Part shown: positions 41,402-49,185 of the stretch, piece by piece
Numbering within the stretch: position 1 is the first letter of the stretch
Layout: each line of letters starts with the position of its first letter
Assembly (NCBI RefSeq): GCF_001953745.1
Contig: NZ_LWLN01000001.1
Coordinates: forward strand, 2,480,001 to 2,544,000
DNA: 64,000 nt
Source of the DNA: Natrinema saccharevitans
GTDB taxonomy: Archaea; Halobacteriota; Halobacteria; Halobacteriales; Natrialbaceae
Direction of reading: 5' to 3'
Position numbers and translations under genes: made by a program
Notes under the pieces: model-generated
What the model was told of the DNA's origin: nothing
The model's database searches: none
The model's input: the letters and a program-made list of their open reading frames with translations, nothing else

Positions 41402-41744
41402 CTACCTCGTCCGTCGCCCGTTCCGCTCGCATCAGCTCGCTCGCCGCTCGAGACGAACCGATGGCTCGAGCGTCGACGACTCGATCGGATGCGGTTCCTG
41501 CGGTTGCACCCGCCTGCGCTCGCCGCCGAACCGCGACGGAGTTCCGGACCGTACGGAATCAGTACACTTTTGACGGATCGTGCGGTCCCTCTCAACGATT
41601 CGTTCTATGACCCGCCGGATCTCGGTTCGTCCGGTGTTCGACCCCCTCTCGCCCCCCGCCGCGTGACGGGCCCGATAGCCGCAGCACTCGGGTTCGTTTC
41701 GCTACCGCCGCGGTAGCCGCACTTTCTCTCGACCGAACACGCAC
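41402..41744. other. 343-bp stretch with no supported gene
   Basis: Short frames here are Arg/Ser-rich shadows. A tight palindrome (GCTACC-GCCGC-GGTAGC) at 41701-41717 could be a terminator or an operator for the following genes. Nothing else is recognised. Confidence 0.4.
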
Positions 41745-41879
41745 ATGCCGACATCCACCGAGCCACCGGTCACCGACCGGGGCTCGCACGACCGCGTCTC
41801 GATATTCGAATCGCCGCCGACCCGCTCGCTCGAGTCGCCCGGAGCCGCGCCGACGCTCCGCGGGGGTGGTCCGCGATGA
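41745..41879 (+). CDS. 44-residue open frame coupled to the MFS gene
   Basis: MPTSTEPPVTDRGSHDRVSI begins a Pro/Ser/Arg-rich 44-residue frame whose TGA overlaps the ATG of the MFS gene (ATGA). The coupling geometry is typical of haloarchaeal operons. The composition is not strongly protein-like and no domain is visible, so this may be a leader frame rather than a functional protein. Confidence 0.35.
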   Translation: MPTSTEPPVTDRGSHDRVSIFESPPTRSLESPGAAPTLRGGGPR

Positions 41880-43171
41880 TCGCCGCCGGGCGCTTGCTGC
41901 GGCGGAACCGGGACTTTCGCCGCTTCGTCGCCGGTCAGTTCGCGACGAACGCCGGGGACAGTCTCTACACGGTCGCCGTACTCTGGCTCGCCTTCGAACT
42001 GACCGGGTCGACCCTCGTCACCGGCGCGCTGAACGCGATACTGCTGCTCCCGTGGCTGTTGCAGGTGTTCGCCGGCCCGCTCGTCGACCGGCTGCCGCTC
42101 AGATCCGTCCTCGTCGGTTCACAGGTGGTTCAGGGCGTCGTCGTACTCGTCCTGCCGCTCGCAGCGGTGACCGGACGGCTCCGCATCGGTCTCCTGTTCG
42201 TCGTCGCCCCCGTGTTGATGCTCGCGACGCTGGTGATGGGACCGATGGAGTCCGCGCTGCTCCCCCGGATCGTCGACGAGGACCGGCTCTCCGAGGCCAA
42301 CTCCGCGCTGGCGACGGTGACGCTCGGGCTGGACATGGTGTTCGACGCGATCGGGGGCGGGTTCATCGCCGTCTTCGGCGCGGCGACGCTGTTTCTCGCC
42401 GACTCGCTCACGTTCGCCGTCGCAGCGGCACTCTTCGCCGGAATCACGATCGGAACGCCCGGGAGTTCGAACGAGAGCGGTGAGGCCGCCGAGTCCGCAC
42501 CGTCCGTCGGATCGGTACTCCGGTCGTACGGTTCGGACCTCCGAGCGGGTATCGAGGTCCTCCGCGGGACCCTCTTCGTCGAACTGATTCTGATGACCGC
42601 GGTGGCGAACTTCGCGACCGGGATCGCGCTGGCGATTCTGCCGGCGTTCGGCGACGGACTGGGCGGCCCCGCGATCTACGGCCTGCTGCTGGGAGCGCTC
42701 GGCATCGGTCGGCTCGTCGGATCGATCCTCGGCCCGTACGTGGCCGGCGTCCCCTACGGAACGGTACTGCTCTCGCACGGGCTCGGTGCGGGGTGCTGGG
42801 TCGCGGCGGCCGTCGCGCCGTCGCCGGCGCTCACGGTCGCGCTGTTCGGCCTCGCGTGGGTACCGATCGGCGCATCGGGCGTACTCACGGCGACGCTGAA
42901 CCAGCGACTGTTTCCGGCCGACCTACTGGGCCGGATCTCGGCGACGAAGGGAACCGCTTCGGGGGCGACGCTCCCGCTTGGCTCGCTCGTCGGCGGGGTC
43001 GTCGCCGAAGCGCTGGGAACGACGACGACCATGACACTGGCCGCGGGCGGCTTCGGCTTCACGGCCGTCTACGTCCTTCTGCGGCCGCGGCTCCGCCGCC
43101 TCCCCGCGGCCGAGGCCGCGACTCCGGACGACTTCGATCTCCGGACCGAGACGGAGCGACCCGAACCGTAA
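41876..43171 (+). CDS. Major facilitator superfamily transporter (MFS_3/drug-efflux type)
   Basis: A 431-residue protein with about 12 hydrophobic helices. The first loop motif is NRDFRRFVAGQFATNAGDSLYTVAV, with a cytoplasmic GPLVDRLPLRSVLVGSQ motif (motif-A-like D-R-x5-R). A central charged loop (residues about 195-220) separates the two halves. VMGPMESALLPRIVDEDRL is typical of enterobactin-exporter/MefA-like MFS_3 carriers. It probably exports a small molecule or drug. The acidic C-terminal tail is short. No regulator is adjacent. Confidence 0.88.
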   Translation: MIAAGRLLRRNRDFRRFVAGQFATNAGDSLYTVAVLWLAFELTGSTLVTGALNAILLLPWLLQVFAGPLVDRLPLRSVLVGSQVVQGVVVLVLPLAAVTGRLRIGLLFVVAPVLMLATLVMGPMESALLPRIVDEDRLSEANSALATVTLGLDMVFDAIGGGFIAVFGAATLFLADSLTFAVAAALFAGITIGTPGSSNESGEAAESAPSVGSVLRSYGSDLRAGIEVLRGTLFVELILMTAVANFATGIALAILPAFGDGLGGPAIYGLLLGALGIGRLVGSILGPYVAGVPYGTVLLSHGLGAGCWVAAAVAPSPALTVALFGLAWVPIGASGVLTATLNQRLFPADLLGRISATKGTASGATLPLGSLVGGVVAEALGTTTTMTLAAGGFGFTAVYVLLRPRLRRLPAAEAATPDDFDLRTETERPEP

Positions 43172-43266
43172 CGGGATCGCTTCGATCCCCACCGTGCGGA
43201 GCGCCACGACGGCCTCGAGCGGCGGGCGGCGGTCGGTATATGTGGCCGGTCGCCCCAGTAGTCGGT

Positions 43267-43539
43267 ATGGAGACCGAAGTCACGGTGTACGGCCCGATCC
43301 GGAGCGCGACCGGCGACAAGACGGTGGTCCTCGAGTGGGCGGGCGGCACCGTCGCCGACGCGCTCGCGGCCTTCGTCGAGGCCTATCCGCGCGCCGAGTC
43401 GCAGCTCTACGACGGCGACGCGGTGCGCGCGAGCGTCAGGGTCTCGATCGACGGTGACCGAGTCGAGTTCGAAGACCGGGTTCCGGAAGGCGCGGCGCTG
43501 GCTGTCGTTCCCGCCGTACAGGGGGGATCCAGCGAGTAG
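43267..43539 (+). CDS. Ubiquitin-like β-grasp protein (MoaD/ThiS/SAMP family)
   Basis: A 90-residue β-grasp protein: METEVTVYGPIRSATGDKTV, AGGTVADALAAFVEAYPRAESQLYDGD, VRVSIDGDRVEFEDRVPEGAALAVVPAVQGG. This matches MoaD/ThiS/SAMP. Canonical members end in Gly-Gly for adenylation and conjugation or sulfur transfer, but here GG is followed by SSE. A protease would have to remove the tail, or the protein has lost activation. The start ATG 43267 lies 95 bases after the MFS gene. Confidence 0.85.
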   Translation: METEVTVYGPIRSATGDKTVVLEWAGGTVADALAAFVEAYPRAESQLYDGDAVRASVRVSIDGDRVEFEDRVPEGAALAVVPAVQGGSSE

Positions 43540-43592
43540 CGTCGCGTCCGAGGTCGAGAACAGTTATTTCTGGCGCTGAGCTACGTCAGGAT

Positions 43593-44393
43593 ATGCCCGC
43601 CGAGCTGAGCCGAACGCACCGCCTCGAGTGTGAGGGATTCGCCACGGAGTTCCGGGCTCTCCTCGAGCTGGTCCTTCCCGACACGACGACTGCGGTCGTT
43701 CGCCTCCGCGAGGACGAGATGGAGACGAACCCGGACGGCGAGGACTGTCGGCGGACGTGGAACGCCGTTCGGGATCGACTGGAGCGAGTCCCCGAAAGGG
43801 ACCGAAACGGAGCCACCGCGTGGCGCGTCTCGACGACGACCGACCCGGGACGGGAGGCGCTGTTCGAACTGGTCGCACTGACGGACGGGATCGCCGGCGC
43901 GCACTTCGTGTGGCAACTCGAGTGTCGCGACGAGGGAACGGCGGTACTCGAGGCGATCCCCCATCATTCGGATGCGAGAATCGATGCGACGCTGCTCGGT
44001 GCTGAGATCCAACCCGGCGACATCGCCGGGCTACGTGGGCACGATGCATGTCTGGTTCCCACCGGGTGCCAGTTCGAATGGGTCGCCGAGGATCGCCAGT
44101 GGAGAATAGAGGGCGGTTCGCTCTGCATCGAGACGCTCGACGGTCGGAAAGCGACGTGCTACGGATTGACGAATCTCGAGCAGGCGACGATCACCGACGA
44201 CGGGACGGTTCTCGCGCTCGTCTGGGAGCCGGGAGAGCTACCGGATGATGCCGTGGGGAAGTTGCTCTCGTGGATCATGGACAAACTGTACACTCCGCCG
44301 CCGGCGCTGCCCTGCGAGACGGCCGAGCGAGCAACGGCAGTGAAGACACATCTGCAGGAGTTGGTCGTGGCCTACGATGGACGCGAGATATAG
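43593..44393 (+). CDS. Hypothetical haloarchaeal protein
   Basis: A 266-residue soluble protein. I see ELSRTHRLECEGFATEFRALLELV near the start, VWQLECRDEGTAVLEAIPHHSDARID in the middle and WRIEGGSLCIETLDGRKATCYGLTNLE later. A promoter-like CAGTTATTTCTGG lies about 30 bases before the ATG. Cysteines are scattered, so no zinc site is evident. There is no recognised fold. It is followed by a gene-free stretch. Confidence 0.65.
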   Translation: MPAELSRTHRLECEGFATEFRALLELVLPDTTTAVVRLREDEMETNPDGEDCRRTWNAVRDRLERVPERDRNGATAWRVSTTTDPGREALFELVALTDGIAGAHFVWQLECRDEGTAVLEAIPHHSDARIDATLLGAEIQPGDIAGLRGHDACLVPTGCQFEWVAEDRQWRIEGGSLCIETLDGRKATCYGLTNLEQATITDDGTVLALVWEPGELPDDAVGKLLSWIMDKLYTPPPALPCETAERATAVKTHLQELVVAYDGREI

Positions 44394-44717
44394 AACGGGC
44401 CGTTGCAGACCGATTGCGGGTGTCCGCGACGGGACGTTGCGATCCTGGTACGCTTTACTGTCAGTCAGTACCGGTGAACGAGGTGAAACGGGTTTGCTGC
44501 TATCGTGGCAACAGGGAATGGCCACACCCTCCCCAACCGATTCGCTCTCTCCCTTCGGTCGTTCGCTCATCCACTGGAAAACCCGGAGCGTCTTCCAAGC
44601 CTTCGCTCGTTTCACTCACGAAGACCTCGAGCAAGTTTGTTGCGCGGTTCGCCGTCGGCTCACCGCGCCACAGCGCGCGCCACCGCAATCGAAGTCCGGG
44701 CCGTGTCCGTTCCGGAC
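44394..44717. other. 324-bp intergenic stretch, no gene seen
   Basis: All long frames here are extensions of shadows from the acetamidase gene on the opposite strand. There is no promoter, RNA or repeat that I can support. Confidence 0.4.
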
Positions 44718-46025
44718 CTACAGCCCGTACTGCTCGCGCACGAGGTGGTCCATCCCGCGGTCCTCGAGGACGTCCATCGGGGCGAGCATGTCCAGTTGGA
44801 CGACGCCGGGGAGCCGGCCGATCTGGACGCCGCCGGTGAACGTACACCGCGAGCGGACCTCTCCCTCGCTCATCTCGAGCAGCTTCCCGGCGCGGTCGAA
44901 GGCGTTCTGCGTGGCGTCGTTGACCGTCGCGCCGGAGCCGACGACCTGGATGGGGCCCATGTCCGTCTCGACGTCGACGCCGTGTTCCGCGCCGAGGTCG
45001 CGGCCCGCCTCGCGTTCCGCGTCGCTGTAGGGCTTGCTGATAAACGGCAGGTCCTCCTCCGGCGGGAGCAGGACGGGGCCGTCGATCTCGAGACCGTCGA
45101 TGACCTCGACGTCCATCCGGACGGTGCCGCTGACGTCGGTCGTGTGCAGCGAGAGTTCGCCGTCGCCCTGGTTGGCGTGGAGGTCGCCGACGTAGACCCC
45201 GCCCCCGTCGACCTTGACGGGACAGATCAGCGTCGCGCCCTCGCGGACCTGCGGGATGTCCATGTGGCCGTCGGTGCGGGCCTCGAGGTCGGCCTCGCTG
45301 TCGACGCCGTAGTCGTGGTCGGCCCCGATGAGGAACTGGCCGAAGTCGCCGGCGTTGTGCGAGTCGGGCATCGTGACCGGCGGCGTCGTCCCGACGTTGC
45401 CGATGAACGGGCGCAGCCGGCCCAGCGTGCCGGGCATCTCGCCGGGTTCGTACAGCAGGATCGGGTGCTGTCGGGAGTTTTCGGGGAGGTCCATTACCTC
45501 CGCGGCGTTCTCGGCGAGTTCGTGGGCCGCGTCCTCGTCGAGGGTGATTCCGACGGTATCGTCGTCGTCGAAGGCGACGGTGTAGCCGTACTCGAAGCCG
45601 AACGAGGAGGCGTTCGCGCCACACTCGGCGCACTTGATCGCGTCCTCGCCGGTCCCCTCGACGACCGAGTCGGGCCACTTCGTTCCGCACTCCGGACAGC
45701 GGTGGTCGACGAACGGGTCGTCGCCGAAGGCCTCCTCGCGTTCGGCCATCGAGCCCGTACTCGTCGCCATGCTCGTGACCTCGACGTCGCGGATGTGCAA
45801 GGCGACCGCGTCGCCGACCTCGGCCCCCTCGACGCGGATCGGCCGGGTCACCTCGTGGCCGCCGTGGAACGCCGGCGTCACCATCGGCCCCCAACAGCCC
45901 GGCGGGGTGTAGGTCTCGATCGTCCCGCCGTCCGCGACGGTCCCCGCCCACTCCTGATCGGGGCCGACGAGCCCGAGCGTGTACTGGTCGACGTGAAGCT
46001 CCCGTTGAACATCTTGCTGCGACAT
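44718..46025 (-). CDS. Acetamidase/formamidase family protein
   Basis: A 435-residue metalloamidase of the FmdA/AmdA family, which hydrolyses formamide or acetamide to the acid and ammonia. Landmarks are VGPDQEWAGTVADGGTIETYTPPG, FHGGHEVTRPIRVEGAEVGD, IGNVGTTPPVTMPDSHNAGDFG and LHANQGDGELSLH (quoted in part). A central zinc ribbon, CPECGTK with CAECG, is inserted in the N-terminal half. ATG 46025 (MSQQDVQREL) is chosen; the 46070 start is upstream of likely coding sequence. Confidence 0.87.
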   Translation of the reverse strand: MSQQDVQRELHVDQYTLGLVGPDQEWAGTVADGGTIETYTPPGCWGPMVTPAFHGGHEVTRPIRVEGAEVGDAVALHIRDVEVTSMATSTGSMAEREEAFGDDPFVDHRCPECGTKWPDSVVEGTGEDAIKCAECGANASSFGFEYGYTVAFDDDDTVGITLDEDAAHELAENAAEVMDLPENSRQHPILLYEPGEMPGTLGRLRPFIGNVGTTPPVTMPDSHNAGDFGQFLIGADHDYGVDSEADLEARTDGHMDIPQVREGATLICPVKVDGGGVYVGDLHANQGDGELSLHTTDVSGTVRMDVEVIDGLEIDGPVLLPPEEDLPFISKPYSDAEREAGRDLGAEHGVDVETDMGPIQVVGSGATVNDATQNAFDRAGKLLEMSEGEVRSRCTFTGGVQIGRLPGVVQLDMLAPMDVLEDRGMDHLVREQYGL

Positions 46026-46214
46026 ACCATTCCAAGCTTGGTCGCTGGCGTCGATAAGGGTGCCGCTCACGGAACCGGCGGGGAACTATATCGCGCGACG
46101 CCGACCGATATCGAGAGAGACCGCCCGTCGGATCGAGCGAACCTGTTCGGTCGGCCGTGGCCGAATCCGCCGCAACAGATTCGTTCAAGTGGCTCTCGTG
46201 TTACCTGTCAAGCG

Positions 46215-46382
46215 ATGACTGACTCGACGGACGCGGATTCGCCCACGTGTCGACAGTGTGGGAGTCCAGTGGAATCGTCTTCCGAACAGCGCGTGATCAC
46301 GACCGTCGAGGACGGCACCGCCGTCCACCGCCATTTCTGTAGCGACGACTGCCGCGACCGGTGGGAGTCCAACGCAGCCTGA
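46215..46382 (+). CDS. 55-residue zinc-finger protein (DUF7576-like)
   Basis: MTDSTDADSPTCRQCGSPVE starts a small protein with two knuckles, CRQC and HFCSDDCRDRWE. It has the haloarchaeal treble-clef-like zinc-finger form I recall as DUF7576. The fold resembles a TRASH-like treble clef. A promoter-like region lies between it and the divergent amidase gene. Its function is unknown. Confidence 0.72.
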   Translation: MTDSTDADSPTCRQCGSPVESSSEQRVITTVEDGTAVHRHFCSDDCRDRWESNAA

Positions 46383-46442
46383 CCGACTCCGGCCGATCCG
46401 CCCACGGTGCGGACAGGAGGGGGCCACGGACACTTCCCGCGG

Positions 46443-46461
46443 CCGAATCGCAGCGATTCGG
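46443..46461. terminator. Hairpin between convergent genes
   Basis: CCGAATCGC-A-GCGATTCGG is a near-perfect inverted repeat between the zinc-finger gene (ends 46382) and purU (ends 46488 on the other strand). It is a plausible bidirectional terminator. Confidence 0.55.
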
Positions 46462-46487
46462 GCCGGTCTCCCGAACGGCGCGTCGTC

Positions 46488-47447
46488 TTACCGATCTTCT
46501 GCGACCGCGCTGCCGATCCCGTCGACCGGGCGATCGGGCGTGAACTCGTCGATCTCGTCGGGAAGCCCGAGCTGGTACTGGGTGCCGTTCTCCCGGACCG
46601 AGGTCCGGCCGCGGTGGACCGAGACGTCGCCGTTTAAGTGAAGCTGGACGGCCTCGAGCAGGGCGTCGGCCTCGAGCGGCTGGCCGCGGCGTTTCATCTC
46701 GTCGACGTCGGCGTCGTCGGGGACGTCGAACGCGCGCTGGGTGATGATCGGCCCCTGATCGAGGTCGGTCGTCACGTAGTGGGCGGTGACGCCCGCGACG
46801 CGGACGCCTTCCTCGACGGCCTGCCGGTAGGCCTCCGCGCCGGGGAAGGCCGGCAGCAGGGAGGGGTGGACGTTGATGATGCGGTCCTCGTAGCGGAAGA
46901 CGACGTTCGGGCTGAGGATCCGCATGTACCGCGCGAGGACGATTAGGTCGACGTCGTACTCCGCGAGGAGTTCGAGGAGTCGGTCCTCGTTTTGCTGGCC
47001 GCCCTCGTCGCCGATGTCGTGGAAGGGGACGTCGTAGTGTTCGGCCAGCGGCTGTAAGTCGTCGTGGTTGCCGATGACGACCCCGATGTCGGCCCCGAGT
47101 TCGTCGTTGGCCCAGGCCTCGAACAGCGCCTCGAGGCAGTGGCTCTCCTTGGTGACGAGGACGGCGATCTGCTGGCTCTCGCGGTCGGCGGGGAACCGGA
47201 CCTGGACGTCGAGTCCGAGGTCGTCGCCGAGGTCGTGGAGGTCCTCGCGGAGCGTCGACTCGGTACAGACCATCTCCGAGGTATCGACGGCCAGATACAT
47301 CCGGAAGACGCCGTCCCGGACCGCCTGGTCGAGGTCCTCGATGTTGATTCCGCGCTCGAACAGGAGGCTGGTCACGTTCGCGATCAGTCCCGTGTCGTCC
47401 TCTCCGATCACCGTGATCTCGGTTACGTCGGTCGTCAACGCTGCCAC
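46488..47447 (-). CDS. purU: Formyltetrahydrofolate deformylase
   Basis: A 319-residue protein releasing formate from 10-formyl-THF, formate that ATP-dependent purine formyl-transfer enzymes can use. An N-terminal ACT domain (EITVIGEDDTGLIANVTSLLFERGINIEDLDQA, partial) is followed by the formyltransferase fold with VIGNHDDLQPLA, RIINVHPSLLPAFPGA (catalytic His) and DLDQGPII (catalytic Asp). The C-terminal 40 residues (after HLNGDVSVHRGRT) extend beyond the usual 280-290 residue enzyme. It is on the same strand as the formamidase gene. Confidence 0.93.
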   Translation of the reverse strand: MAALTTDVTEITVIGEDDTGLIANVTSLLFERGINIEDLDQAVRDGVFRMYLAVDTSEMVCTESTLREDLHDLGDDLGLDVQVRFPADRESQQIAVLVTKESHCLEALFEAWANDELGADIGVVIGNHDDLQPLAEHYDVPFHDIGDEGGQQNEDRLLELLAEYDVDLIVLARYMRILSPNVVFRYEDRIINVHPSLLPAFPGAEAYRQAVEEGVRVAGVTAHYVTTDLDQGPIITQRAFDVPDDADVDEMKRRGQPLEADALLEAVQLHLNGDVSVHRGRTSVRENGTQYQLGLPDEIDEFTPDRPVDGIGSAVAEDR

Positions 47448-47724
47448 CTCCGCTCGAGCGATTCGCGATTCATCACGACGGATCCCAGTCTACGAGCGGC
47501 TAAAAGTCCTGCTTTCCGACCGAGTGTGTGAGAATGTCCCGCATTCCGTTTCGGAGCGGTCCGGCGGGTCGACATTTCCGCTCGAACCGGAGCAAGTGGG
47601 TGACTGCACTGCCGACAGCGAGACTGCTCTCTCGGGCGGGAACGCCGTTGGAACCGAGAGAACGGCGCGGGAATTCGAGTCAGTGAGGCGGGCCGAACCG
47701 GCTCCTCCCCGCTCTCGCTGGCGT

Positions 47725-47937
47725 ATGACACGCTCGAGCGTCGCGGAACTGGCCGGGAGCGATCCGACCGAGATCGAGCGGCCCCACGACTGCATCGATC
47801 CCGACGGCCTCGAGGCGTTGTTCGCGCCGACGGGCGACGCGACGGATCGGGCCGCCGGACAGGTGTCGTTCCGGCTGGACGCCGACACGGTGACCGTCCA
47901 CGCGACCGGCGACATCATCGTCGCGCGGGAAGGGTGA
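47725..47937 (+). CDS. Small HalOD1-like output-domain protein
   Basis: A 70-residue protein: IDPDGLEALFAPTGDATDRA, then GQVSFRLDADTVTVHATGDI. The pairing of a helix with two β-strands and the LDADTVTVHATG end resembles the haloarchaeal HalOD1 output domain of regulators. The start at ATG 47725 (MTRSSVAE) is chosen because the upstream frame is Ser/Arg-rich. It lies ahead of purS but probably not in its operon. The function is unknown. Confidence 0.6.
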   Translation: MTRSSVAELAGSDPTEIERPHDCIDPDGLEALFAPTGDATDRAAGQVSFRLDADTVTVHATGDIIVAREG

Positions 47938-48066
47938 CCGAACGGGAGGGATCGGCTGCGGCGGCAGGGTCTCGGGTCGAGCCGCCGTCTCGTGGTGATA
48001 TCCACGAACGTGTATTACGGAGCCAAGGCGAAAGCGTTTTTGAGCACGGTTACGGGGTATCAGGTG

Positions 48067-48318
48067 ATGACCGCCTACACCGCGACGGTGACGGTTCGAC
48101 TCAAACGTGGCGTCCTAGATCCGGAGGCCGAGACGACTGCACGGGCCTTGGAGCGGCTGGGCTTCGAACTCGAGGACCTGCGCTCGGCCGACCGCTTCGA
48201 GGTCGACCTCGAGGCCGAGAGCGCCGAGGCCGCGCGCGAGCGTGCCGAGGAGATGGCCGAACGGCTGCTCGCGAACCCGACCATCCACGACTACGACGTG
48301 GAGGTCGCCGAACGGTAG
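48067..48318 (+). CDS. purS: Phosphoribosylformylglycinamidine synthase subunit PurS
   Basis: An 83-residue PurS, the small subunit bridging PurL and PurQ in the FGAM synthase complex. MTAYTATVTVRLKRGVLDPE and the end NPTIHDYDVEV are the classical PurS ends. The promoter has a GTTTTTGAG box about 28 bases before ATG 48067, suggesting leaderless transcription. The longer frame starting at 47992 is rejected for that reason. purQ follows 59 bases later. Confidence 0.94.
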   Translation: MTAYTATVTVRLKRGVLDPEAETTARALERLGFELEDLRSADRFEVDLEAESAEAARERAEEMAERLLANPTIHDYDVEVAER

Positions 48319-48377
48319 ATGACAGTCGCCACCACACCGATCGAAACCGTCGGTCACAACACTGCGGGGTGTCGCCT

Positions 48378-49055
48378 GTGACGGTCTCGATCGTCAGATT
48401 CGGCGGCTCGAACTGCGACCGCGACGCCGAGCGCGCGCTCGAGCACCTCGGCATCGACGCCGAAATCGTCTGGCACGAGGACGGACTCCCGGCGGACACG
48501 ACGGGCGTCGTCCTGCCCGGCGGGTTCTCCTACGGCGACTACCTGCGGGCCGGCGCGATGGCGGCCCGGTCGCCGATCATGGCCGAGGTTCGGGAAGCCG
48601 CCGCGGACGGCGTCCCCGTCCTCGGGGTCTGTAACGGCGCGCAGATCGGCTGCGAGTCCGGGCTCACCGAGGGCGCCTTTACGACCAACGAGAGCGCGCG
48701 GTTCCAGTGTGAACGCGTTCACCTGCGCGTCGAGCGGGCCGACACCCCCTGGACCGCCACCTACGACGAGGGCGAGGTCATCGAACTCCCGATCGCCCAC
48801 GGCGAGGGCCGCTACGAGATCGCCGACGATCGACTGGCCGACCTCGAGGACGAGGGTCGGGTCCTCTTCCGGTACTGCGACGCGGACGGCGAGACGAGCC
48901 CCGAGGCCAATCCCAACGGCTCGAAACACGCCATCGCGGGCGTCCTCGGCGAACGCGAGTCCGTCGCGGTGTTGATGCCCCATCCCGAACGCGCGACCCT
49001 CCCCGATATCGGCCCGACCGACGGGCAGGGTGTGTTGCGCGGCTTCGACCGGTAA
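48378..49055 (+). CDS. purQ: Phosphoribosylformylglycinamidine synthase, glutaminase subunit PurQ
   Basis: A 225-residue class-I glutamine amidotransferase supplying ammonia to PurL. The nucleophile is in LGVCNGAQIG, preceded by VVLPGGFSYGDYLRAGA, and the His-Glu pair is in LMPHPERAT. The start is GTG 48378 (MTVSIVRFGGSNC), which matches PurQ N-termini; an in-frame GTG three codons earlier is an alternative. purL is not in the window. It follows purS directly. Confidence 0.95.
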   Translation: MTVSIVRFGGSNCDRDAERALEHLGIDAEIVWHEDGLPADTTGVVLPGGFSYGDYLRAGAMAARSPIMAEVREAAADGVPVLGVCNGAQIGCESGLTEGAFTTNESARFQCERVHLRVERADTPWTATYDEGEVIELPIAHGEGRYEIADDRLADLEDEGRVLFRYCDADGETSPEANPNGSKHAIAGVLGERESVAVLMPHPERATLPDIGPTDGQGVLRGFDR

Positions 49056-49185
49056 TTCGCAGCGTCGCGACCTCTCGAGTCGTTTCGCCTTCCTTCGTGA
49101 ACGATGAGAACCGCGACTCAGTTCGTGAACCGAGTGAAACAGTAATAGGGAGTGGGTTCGTTGAAGCCGACCGGACTACCGAGGC

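Noticed and set aside
44500-46188. A 562-codon minus-strand frame and a 625-codon plus-strand frame at the amidase locus
   Set aside because: Both are Arg/Pro-rich shadows; the amidase frame has clear family motifs. Only the last 55 codons of the plus frame (46215-46382) form a real zinc-finger gene.
47992-48066. Upstream 25-codon extension of purS
   Set aside because: It contains the promoter-like GTTTTTGAG element and the purS family begins at MTAYTATV.
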